Source: an uncultured Verrucomicrobia subdivision 3 bacterium (GTDB lineage Bacteria > Verrucomicrobiota > Verrucomicrobiia > Limisphaerales > UBA11358). Taken from it: a stretch of DNA of 34,312 nt. Both the position numbers and the translations under genes were made by a program. Under the pieces are notes generated by a model that did not search any database, was not told where the DNA came from, and worked only from the letters and a program-made list of their open reading frames with translations. Location of the stretch: contig CAILDU010000144.1 of NCBI GenBank assembly GCA_903833055.1, positions 1 through 34,312 on the forward strand. Reading direction: 5' to 3'. Below are positions 11,408-18,290 of this stretch, one piece after another (position 1 is the stretch's first letter; each line of letters starts with the position of its first letter).

Positions 11408-12297
11408 ACGCGTTTTTTGGCCGCTTCAAAACATTCGCGCGCGATCTGCGCATACACGAGCGCCTGCGCGTAACGGTCGGACTCCTCGCGCAACGTGCCA
11501 TCGGGCAGGGAAAATTTCCGTCCGTAATAGTAGTCAGGCGAAAGAATTTCCGGCGCGAGAACAAGATAGTCGCCCAGTTTGGCTGAAGCCAAAAAACCCG
11601 CCATCGCGCGCGTCCACATCTCGCGGAAGTGAGCCAAAAAATTATGCGCGCCAAAAATTTGCGGCACGTTGGATTTTCCATCGCCGATGTCCACCTGCAT
11701 GCACGCGGTGTTGCCGATACGTCCGTGCATAAAACGCACGCGGTCAAAAATCGGCTGCATCGCGCGCCACTTGGCTTCAAGGTCGCCGTAAGGCAATTCC
11801 TGTCCGGTGTAGAAATGGCTGAAATCGCCGTTGAAGCGCACTTCGGGAATCCGCTGCGTCAATTGAATCGTGCGCCACGCGTCCTGCGTAATCGTCGCGC
11901 GATGGGTTTCGATGTAGAGCGGAAAATCAATTTGCGCCGATGCTTTCAAAATGGAATGCACGAGCGCGTCCATTTCGGCATCGCTTTCAAAACCGCTGCC
12001 GACGTGAACAGTTCCCGCTTCGTGACCGAGCGATTTTAATTTTCGCGCTAATGCTTCTGCATCCGTCGGTGAATCAATTCTTCCGCTGCCAGCCGAACCA
12101 ATTCCGACGCGGCGGCACAGTTCCGGGTCACCATCTTGCACGCCTTCAAAACTCCTTTCCTTCAAGCAGGCCATGGCTTCTGCGCCTTCTAACTGCGGCC
12201 AGATGGAATGCGCCGGCAAATCCATAAGCGTGCCGAGGTTGAGATAAATTTTCAGCCGGGGCGGCAAATTGGAACCGTCGTTGAGATTTTTGGGCAT
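11404..12297 (-). CDS. AP endonuclease-2-like TIM-barrel sugar isomerase/epimerase
   Basis: A 297-residue TIM-barrel protein related to xylose-isomerase-like sugar epimerases. Candidate metal ligands are Glu130 (YIETHRAT), Asp158 and His161 (NGDFSHF), His191 (MHGRIGN) and Glu250 (APEILSP). It is a more divergent member than the second TIM-barrel gene of the operon, and the two share no obvious identity beyond the fold, so they probably act at different steps. The start at 12297 is preferred: it follows the stop of the upstream oxygenase gene by 2 bases, whereas the longer frame to 12390 would overlap that gene by about 90 bases. Its TGA overlaps the ATG of the epimerase-dehydrogenase fusion, so the three genes are tightly coupled. 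The substrate is not known. Confidence 0.82.
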   Translation of the reverse strand: MPKNLNDGSNLPPRLKIYLNLGTLMDLPAHSIWPQLEGAEAMACLKERSFEGVQDGDPELCRRVGIGSAGSGRIDSPTDAEALARKLKSLGHEAGTVHVGSGFESDAEMDALVHSILKASAQIDFPLYIETHRATITQDAWRTIQLTQRIPEVRFNGDFSHFYTGQELPYGDLEAKWRAMQPIFDRVRFMHGRIGNTACMQVDIGDGKSNVPQIFGAHNFLAHFREMWTRAMAGFLASAKLGDYLVLAPEILSPDYYYGRKFSLPDGTLREESDRYAQALVYAQIARECFEAAKKRV

Positions 12298-12299
12298 AA

Positions 12300-14558
12300 T
12301 TAAAATTCGTCGAACGCGATTTGTTTGGGCGACACTTCCAATTCTTTTAGCATCTGGATTGCCGCCTGAATCATCACCGGCGGGCCGCACAAATAAAATT
12401 CCGCAGCGGCGGGACTGGAATGTTTATCCAGATGTTCGCGCTTCAAAACTTCGTGAATCAAACCCGTGTGCGAAGTCCAGTTGTCTTCCGGCTGCGATTC
12501 GGACAACGCCAGATGATAACTAAAATTCGGAAAACGCTTGGCGAGGCCTTCAAAATAGTCGCGGTAAAAAACTTCCTGCAACGAACGCGCGCCATACCAG
12601 AAGCTGATTTTGCGTTTGCTGTTTTGCGTTTCGAGCAAATTTGAAATGTGCGAACGCAACGGAGCCATGCCGGAACCACCACCGAGATAAACCATTTCGT
12701 TCTGCGTGGGCTTGATGTGAAATTCGCCGAACGGCCCGATGGCGGTGACGGTGTCGCCAGGTTTCAGCCGGAGCATATACGCCGAACCTGCACCCGCGTT
12801 GCAAGCCTGACCGCGTGGCGGCGTGGCGATGCGGATGTTGAAACGAAGCTGTTTGTCCACCGCCGGATTGGTCGCGAGTGAGTAATTGCGGCGGATGGGA
12901 ACTTCGTTTTCGCTTTTAAAATCAAAGACGTGTTGCTCTTCCCAAACTTTTGCGAACGGTTGTTTGACCTCGATTTCGCGGAACTTGACTTCTTTGTAAG
13001 CTGGAATGTTCAACTGCAAATAATCGCCGGGCTGATACTTCACGGCGGATTCCGCGTCCACCGGCTCGAGCACGAGTTCCTTGATGAACGTGGCGACGTT
13101 GTCATTGCTGACGACGCGGAAACGATACGTTTTCTGCGACGCAACTTTCGGCGGCGTAAGATTGATGAAGATTTTCCCATCGGTGACGCGCACAGGAAAA
13201 GTTTGTAGGCCAACGCAAACCGGCTTGCGTTTGGGCACGCCATCGGTGACATCGAAACGTCCGTTGTGTTTTGGACATTCAATCAAATTTCCTTTTACCA
13301 AACCGGCGGCGAGATGCGTGTTGCCGTGCGTGCAGATTCCGTCTGTGGCGTAAAATTTCCCATCGGCGGTGCGATAAACGGCGTAAGTTTTTTTGTCGCG
13401 GTCGAAACGGACAACATCTTCCACGCTCAAATGGTCAGCGGCGCAAACTTCAATCCAGCCGTCAATCACCGCGCGGCCGTCGCCAGTGATTATCTCTTCA
13501 TTTGGCGGCGCTTCCTTGCGGTCGGTCGGCGTCGGAATTGCACGTTTGACGTGATAAGCCGGGTCTTTCACTTGCCGCAAAACAGCCGGAATAATTTCGC
13601 GCCACGCCTCCATCAAACTATTATACGGCTTCGGCATGTCAGGCTTGACCAGCTCGTGCAATTTGGGCAGCGCGTGATACGGCACGAGCGGAAACATGTG
13701 ATGCTCGACGTGATAATTCATGTTCCAATACAAAAACCGGTTGATGGGATTCATGTAAACTGTCCGGCAATTCAGGCGATGGTCGAGGACGTTTTCCGCA
13801 AGGCCGGCGTGCTGCGTGTAACCGTAAATCGGCATCAGCCAGCAGCCCCAAAGATTCGGCAGACCGATGAACATCAACGGCAGAAAACTGTGCTGATAAA
13901 CCGCCAAGGCAGCAACCGAGCCGTAAATTAAAACGTAAATGCGCGCGTGGAAAAAAACTTTCTTGTGTTCGGATTCGGGAATGTAAGTGAGTTCTTCCGG
14001 TGTCAATTTTCCGGTGCAATGCAGGAGCACATTGCGGACGTAAATTGGAAAATTTTGAAGGTTGAAAAAACTTTTAACGAACACCTTTAAATCCGGTGGA
14101 CGCGGCACGGCAATTTCGGGATCGCGACCGACGATAATCGTGTCGCTGTGATGTCGCGTGTGGCTCCAGCGCCACGGCGTAGATTCGCGCAGCACCATGA
14201 AAGACGCGATTTCGTAAAGCGCATTGTTCATCCAATCCGTTTTGAACGCCGTGCCGTGGCTGGACTCGTGCCAGCGCGAATCGGAGGTCGAAGCGTAAAG
14301 CACGCTGTAAATTCCAAACGGAAGCAGCGCCCACCAACTGCCCCACCAATAGCAACCCCAGACGCCGGTCGCGATGAGCAGCGCGAACCAAATAATCGTG
14401 TCGCGAATCGCCGGTCCGTTCCGGCGACCGAGCAGTTCACGCATTTTTTCTTTCGGAACCGGCGAGGCATACCACGTGGCCTCGGCCAATCCGTTTTCAA
14501 TCGCCAGGTCACTATCTTTGCCCACGAGACTGTAATCGCTTAATCGAATTTCACTCAT
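12300..14558 (-). CDS. Three-domain fusion: fatty-acid-desaturase-like diiron oxygenase, Rieske ferredoxin, NqrF-like reductase
   Basis: A 752-residue membrane protein joining a whole electron-transfer chain. Residues about 40-330 are a fatty acid desaturase/hydroxylase domain with helices near 54-90 and 205-245 and histidine boxes HESSH (97-101), HTRHH (133-137), His250 and HVEHH (283-287), which hold two irons. Residues 365-467 are a Rieske domain with CTHG (Cys409, His411) and CPKHNG (Cys428, His431). Residues 475-752 resemble the NqrF reductase: FAD site RNYSLAT (557-563), RIATPPRG, GGGSGMAP (626-633) for NAD(P)H, CGPP (724-727) and a C-terminal FDEF. The layout equals rhizopine MocD, MocE and MocF in one chain; those proteins O-demethylate a methyl-inosamine. 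With sugar isomerases and a dehydrogenase in the same operon, O-demethylation or hydroxylation of a sugar or cyclitol is plausible; lipid desaturation is the alternative. Confidence 0.9.
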   Translation of the reverse strand: MSEIRLSDYSLVGKDSDLAIENGLAEATWYASPVPKEKMRELLGRRNGPAIRDTIIWFALLIATGVWGCYWWGSWWALLPFGIYSVLYASTSDSRWHESSHGTAFKTDWMNNALYEIASFMVLRESTPWRWSHTRHHSDTIIVGRDPEIAVPRPPDLKVFVKSFFNLQNFPIYVRNVLLHCTGKLTPEELTYIPESEHKKVFFHARIYVLIYGSVAALAVYQHSFLPLMFIGLPNLWGCWLMPIYGYTQHAGLAENVLDHRLNCRTVYMNPINRFLYWNMNYHVEHHMFPLVPYHALPKLHELVKPDMPKPYNSLMEAWREIIPAVLRQVKDPAYHVKRAIPTPTDRKEAPPNEEIITGDGRAVIDGWIEVCAADHLSVEDVVRFDRDKKTYAVYRTADGKFYATDGICTHGNTHLAAGLVKGNLIECPKHNGRFDVTDGVPKRKPVCVGLQTFPVRVTDGKIFINLTPPKVASQKTYRFRVVSNDNVATFIKELVLEPVDAESAVKYQPGDYLQLNIPAYKEVKFREIEVKQPFAKVWEEQHVFDFKSENEVPIRRNYSLATNPAVDKQLRFNIRIATPPRGQACNAGAGSAYMLRLKPGDTVTAIGPFGEFHIKPTQNEMVYLGGGSGMAPLRSHISNLLETQNSKRKISFWYGARSLQEVFYRDYFEGLAKRFPNFSYHLALSESQPEDNWTSHTGLIHEVLKREHLDKHSSPAAAEFYLCGPPVMIQAAIQMLKELEVSPKQIAFDEF

Positions 14559-14674
14559 GCTGGTTCAGTTTTGCGGCCGTTTCATCAATGGGTTTTCCGC
14601 AGGGTAGTCCAAACTCTTCGCGGGACAAGTCAGGAGCGTTGGCGGCGTGACTATTGACAGTTCTCTTAAAAGAA

Positions 14675-14705
14675 TTGCCAGATTTAGCAAGGCGTCTTTT
14701 ATAAC
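14675..14705 (+). promoter_or_regulatory. Possible promoter of the rhaT-like gene
   Basis: TTGCCA at 14675-14680 and TATAAC at 14700-14705 resemble sigma-70 boxes, separated by 19 bases (longer than ideal), 20 bases before the ATG at 14726. The divergent gap 14559-14725 must also hold the promoter of the oxygenase operon, for which I see no convincing boxes. Confidence 0.3.
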
Positions 14706-14725
14706 GAATCAGGTAACCTACGCGC

Positions 14726-15796
14726 ATGAACACCGTTCCTGCCAATCCATTGCTCGGCATCGCGCTGCACGCCATCGGCGCGCTTTTCGCGGCGACCTGC
14801 TACATGCCGCAAAAAAAAGTGCGCGGCTGGTCGTGGCAATCTTACTGGCTCGTGCAAGCGTCTTTTTGCTGGCTGCTGCTGCCAATCATTGGCGCGTGGC
14901 TGACGATTCCTGATTTAATCGCGGTGCTGCGCGAAGCGCCGACGAGCGCAATGTGGCATTCGTTTTTTCTTGGTGCAGCTTACGGCATCGGCGGCACAGC
15001 TTTTGGAATTTCAATTCGCTACATCGGCTTCTCGCTCACTTACGCCATCGCCGTCGGACTTTCGGCGGTTTTGGGAACGCTCATTCCGCCGTTGGTCAAA
15101 GGCACTTTGGACGACGTGCTGCACAAAGTCGGCGCGGATTGGGTAATGGCCGGAATTGTCGTGGGCGTATTGGGAATCGCCTGCGCCGGCTGGGCGGGCT
15201 GGCTGAAGGAAAAAGATTTAACCGCGCAGAAAAGTTGCGGCGAATTTTCTTTGAGCAAAGGCCTGTTTCTCTCGCTGCTCGCGGGCGTGCTGTCGGCGGT
15301 TTACGGTTTTGCGCTGGAAGCGGGAACGCCCATTGCCGATGTCGCTTCGGCGCACGGCGCGGGAATTTTTCGCGGCAACGTCGTTTACATTTTTTCCAAT
15401 ACCGGCGCATTTTTGACCACGGCGATTTTTTGTCTCTGGCTGCACGCGCGGCACAAAACGATTGGCGAACTCGTGGAACTGCCCGCTGGTCCGGAAAAGT
15501 CAGCGTTGCCCGTGAATTTTCTGATGGCCGCCGTCACCGGACTTTTTTGGTATGGCCAATTTTTCTTTTACAACCTCGGCCATGTGAAACTCGGTGAGAA
15601 ATTTGCGTTTTCGAGCTGGGCGATTCACATGATTATGCTCGTGCTGTTCAGCACCCTGCTCGGCGTCATCCTGCGCGAATGGCGGCAATGCCGTCGCCTG
15701 ACGCACACGACCGTCGCCTTCGCGCTGCTGGTATTGGTGACGGCGGTCATTTTGCTGACGTATGGCAACCACGTTGGCGAGCTGGCGACAAAATAA
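14726..15796 (+). CDS. rhaT: RhaT-family L-rhamnose/proton symporter-like transporter
   Basis: A 356-residue inner-membrane protein with about ten hydrophobic segments, of the RhaT branch of the drug/metabolite transporter superfamily. Recognisable family stretches are the start (GIALHAIGALFAATCYMPQKKVRGWSWQ), the GAAYGIGGTAFGISIRYIGFSLTYAIAVG region, and AHGAGIFRGNVVYIFSNTGAFLTT. E. coli RhaT (344 residues) imports L-rhamnose with a proton. Rhamnose is abundant in pectic rhamnogalacturonans and would fit the neighbouring galactosidase, but no rhamnose isomerase or kinase is in the window, so another 6-deoxy or methylated sugar is possible. It is transcribed divergently from the oxygenase operon across 167 bases, an arrangement that often means shared control. 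Confidence 0.88.
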   Translation: MNTVPANPLLGIALHAIGALFAATCYMPQKKVRGWSWQSYWLVQASFCWLLLPIIGAWLTIPDLIAVLREAPTSAMWHSFFLGAAYGIGGTAFGISIRYIGFSLTYAIAVGLSAVLGTLIPPLVKGTLDDVLHKVGADWVMAGIVVGVLGIACAGWAGWLKEKDLTAQKSCGEFSLSKGLFLSLLAGVLSAVYGFALEAGTPIADVASAHGAGIFRGNVVYIFSNTGAFLTTAIFCLWLHARHKTIGELVELPAGPEKSALPVNFLMAAVTGLFWYGQFFFYNLGHVKLGEKFAFSSWAIHMIMLVLFSTLLGVILREWRQCRRLTHTTVAFALLVLVTAVILLTYGNHVGELATK

Positions 15797-15863
15797 TTTG
15801 TCCGCCGCGCTGATTTTGCAGCCTGACATTGCACGGAGCGGCAAGTTCGTTTAGCTTCGCGCC

Positions 15864-16640
15864 ATGCAATTTTTCGGCAAATTAAGTCTGGTCACGCTGA
15901 TGACAACGGCGTTGCTCGCGGTCAACGGCTGTCTGCCGTCCGACTCCAGTCCGCTGGATGAGGAAAAGGAACCGCACTTCGTTCTCGGCAAAAGCCGTGT
16001 CAACGCCATGGATTACACCGGCGCCGTCGAGGCGTTTGGCGAATCGCTGGAGGCCAATCCGCATTCGGCAGCCGCGCATTTTCAACTCGCTTGTTTGTTC
16101 GACCAAAAAGAATCCGATCCCGCCGCCGCGATTTATCACTATCAGGAATTTCTCCGACTGAATCCCAAAGCCGACAACGCCGAAGTCATTAAGCAACGCA
16201 TTTACAGTTGCAAACAACAACTCGCCGCCGACGTGCTGCCATTGCCAAGCGCGCCCGCCGCGCAAAAACAATTGGAAGATCTCGCGGAAAAAAATCATCA
16301 ACTCTCGGATGAAAATGAAAAGTGGCGCGCGTATTACGCCGCGCAACAAGCCGCGCAAAAAAATTCGCCGACGACGTTGCCGAACAATCTTGCGCCAACC
16401 GGCAACCTGTCGCCGGATGATGTTTCCACCGCGCCCGCAAATGTGCCCGCGACCAAACCGGCACCCGCTGCGCGCGCATCCGCAGCCAAGCCGCGCACGC
16501 ACACCGTGACCGCTGGCGAAACGCTCGCTGCCATCGCGCGCAAATCCGGCGTGAGCCTCGCCGCGTTGCAAGCGGCCAATCCCGGCGTCACCCCTAAAAA
16601 ATTGCACGTCGGCCAAACCTTGAATTTGCCGCCGCAATAA
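15864..16640 (+). CDS. TPR and LysM lipoprotein
   Basis: A 258-residue predicted lipoprotein. The N-terminus has a hydrophobic stretch ending in LAVNGC, so Cys23 is the likely lipidation site. Residues about 38-115 form one or two tetratricopeptide repeats (NAMDYTGAVEAFGESLEANP, then AAIYHYQEFLRLNP). A charged helical stretch (about 130-162, coiled-coil-like) and a low-complexity Pro/Ala/Thr linker follow. The last 47 residues are a LysM domain (HTVTAGETLAAIARKSGVS ... LHVGQTLNLP), which binds peptidoglycan. It is therefore likely an outer-membrane lipoprotein that touches the cell wall through LysM and a protein partner through the TPR. It lies 19 bases before the next gene and may be co-transcribed with it. 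No precise process can be assigned. Confidence 0.85.
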   Translation: MQFFGKLSLVTLMTTALLAVNGCLPSDSSPLDEEKEPHFVLGKSRVNAMDYTGAVEAFGESLEANPHSAAAHFQLACLFDQKESDPAAAIYHYQEFLRLNPKADNAEVIKQRIYSCKQQLAADVLPLPSAPAAQKQLEDLAEKNHQLSDENEKWRAYYAAQQAAQKNSPTTLPNNLAPTGNLSPDDVSTAPANVPATKPAPAARASAAKPRTHTVTAGETLAAIARKSGVSLAALQAANPGVTPKKLHVGQTLNLPPQ

Positions 16641-16659
16641 AATTGTTCCCGTAATTTTC

Positions 16660-17457
16660 ATGCCCGCCCGATTGACATTCATCGCCATCGCCGCCTTTTG
16701 GCTGACGATGAATGTCCTGCTCTGGCGCGCGGAATTTGGCGTGCATAGCGGCGAAACGCCCGTGCCCATTGAACTGATCTGGCGGAAAATTCTGACCGCA
16801 CCGGACGCGTCGTCCTTGAGCGTCTATCAAAATCGCGATCGCATGGGCTACTGCGAATTTGCCACCAGCATCGGTCAGGAAATGGCCGCAGTGGACACGG
16901 ACAAACCGCCGCCCGAAGGTCTCGTCACGCGTGCCGGCTATCAGATTCATCTCGCCGGCAACGTCGCGCTCGACAACTTCACCAACCGCATAAAATTTGA
17001 TGGGCGCGTGCAATTTTCCTCGACGCGCGCGTGGCGCGAAGTGAATTTCAAAATCAGTTCGCGCACGACCGCTGTGGAAATTCATTCTGTCGCCACCAAC
17101 AATCTGGTGCATTTGAAAATCACCAGTGCCGGCGCGGTGCTAGAAAAAAATCTTACTTTTGCCGAACTGCAAAATCCCAATACGTTGCTGCGCGCGCTCG
17201 TCGGCAATTTTGCGGATTCACTTTTTAGCATGATGGATTTGCCGGACATCGCCAGCACCTCGACGGCGCAAAAATTGGCATGGCGCGCCAGCCGCACGCG
17301 CGTCAAAATTGGCACCGAAGCCGTGCCCGTCTATCGCATCGAAACCGATTTTCTCGGCCATCCCATTTTAATGGACGTCAGCACGCTCGGCGAAATTTTG
17401 CGCGTGGAACTGCCCGGCAACATCAGCGCCCGCATTGATGAGTGGAGCAAACCATGA
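16660..17457 (+). CDS. Hypothetical exported or membrane-anchored protein coupled to an ABC ATPase
   Basis: A 265-residue protein not recognised as any named family. It starts with a hydrophobic segment (LTFIAIAAFWLTMNVLLW) that is a signal anchor or uncleaved signal peptide; the rest is soluble, with alternating polar/hydrophobic strands (for example RTTAVEIHSVATNNLVHLKITSAGAVL broken by short turns), suggesting a beta-rich periplasmic domain. Its TGA overlaps the ATG of the following ABC ATPase (ATGA), so the two are made together and it is probably an accessory part of the same transport or envelope system. A role as periplasmic substrate carrier or sensor is a guess. Confidence 0.78.
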   Translation: MPARLTFIAIAAFWLTMNVLLWRAEFGVHSGETPVPIELIWRKILTAPDASSLSVYQNRDRMGYCEFATSIGQEMAAVDTDKPPPEGLVTRAGYQIHLAGNVALDNFTNRIKFDGRVQFSSTRAWREVNFKISSRTTAVEIHSVATNNLVHLKITSAGAVLEKNLTFAELQNPNTLLRALVGNFADSLFSMMDLPDIASTSTAQKLAWRASRTRVKIGTEAVPVYRIETDFLGHPILMDVSTLGEILRVELPGNISARIDEWSKP

Positions 17458-18185
17458 TTGAACTCGACCATTTGGTAAAAAATTTCGGCGACCTAATCGC
17501 CGTCAACGATGTTTCGCTGAAAATCGCGCGCGGCGAATTTTTTGCCCTGCTCGGCCCGAACGCGGCGGGCAAGACGACGATGATAAAACTGTTGACTGGC
17601 TTGATTAAACCCACATCCGGCTCCGCGCGCATCTGTGGTTTTGACATCCAAACGCAACCGCTCGAAGCGCGGCGGCGGCTCGCTTACGTTCCCGATTTTC
17701 CGTTTCTTTACGACAAGCTAACCGCGTGGGAATTTTTCCGTTTCACCGGACAATTATTCCAGCTCGACGCCGCGCGCATCGAAAAAAATTCCCGCGAGCT
17801 CGTCGCGCGGTTTCACCTTGCCGAGTTTGTTGACCGCCCGCTCGAAGGCCTTTCGCACGGCACGCGCCAGCGTATCGCCATCGTGTCCGCGCTGCTGCAC
17901 GACCCGGAAGTTTTTGTGATTGATGAGCCGATGGTCGGCCTCGACCCGCAGCACGCGCGTGTGGTGAAAGACGTTTTGAAGGAACGCTCGCTCGCGGGCA
18001 TGACCGTGCTGATCTCCACGCATCAATTGAGCATCGCCGAGGAAATGTGCGACCGCATCGGCATCATCAACGGTGGCAAACTCATCGCCGTCGGCACCCG
18101 CGATGAACTGCGGCAGCAAAGCGGTTCCGCCGGCGCGCTGGAGGAAATTTTTCTTTCGCTCACCGCGGCAGCGGACGCGAAATAA
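17454..18185 (+). CDS. ABC transporter ATP-binding protein
   Basis: A 243-residue ABC ATPase of the ABC-2 exporter type (CcmA/drug-export-like). Walker A is GPNAAGKTT (34-42), the signature is LSHGTRQR (133-140, a variant of LSGGQ), Walker B is VFVIDEP (153-159) and the switch histidine is His190 in ISTHQ. It starts at the ATG that overlaps the preceding stop; a start at 17442 is less likely. No permease is adjacent. The large exporter-type permease at 30852-32570 lacks an ATPase beside it and is the obvious candidate partner, although 12.6 kb away. Substrate unknown. Confidence 0.92.
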   Translation: MIELDHLVKNFGDLIAVNDVSLKIARGEFFALLGPNAAGKTTMIKLLTGLIKPTSGSARICGFDIQTQPLEARRRLAYVPDFPFLYDKLTAWEFFRFTGQLFQLDAARIEKNSRELVARFHLAEFVDRPLEGLSHGTRQRIAIVSALLHDPEVFVIDEPMVGLDPQHARVVKDVLKERSLAGMTVLISTHQLSIAEEMCDRIGIINGGKLIAVGTRDELRQQSGSAGALEEIFLSLTAAADAK

Positions 18186-18290
18186 GTCAAACCGCTTTCT
18201 TCACCGGCACTTCGGGGTTCACCTGCGTGATGGGTTTTTCGCCGCACAGTTCGTCTTGAATTTTCCCATCATTCCGGCGAAGGTTTGCCG

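Noticed and set aside
13266-13931. 221-residue open frame opposite the oxygenase fusion
   Set aside because: Antisense shadow of the Rieske and desaturase domains; no motif and no start signal.
14654-14659. TTGACA upstream of the rhaT-like gene
   Set aside because: No -10-like hexamer lies 16-18 bases downstream.
15882-16769. 295-residue frame opposite the LysM lipoprotein
   Set aside because: Arg/Gly-rich antisense reading; the plus strand has a lipobox, TPR and LysM.
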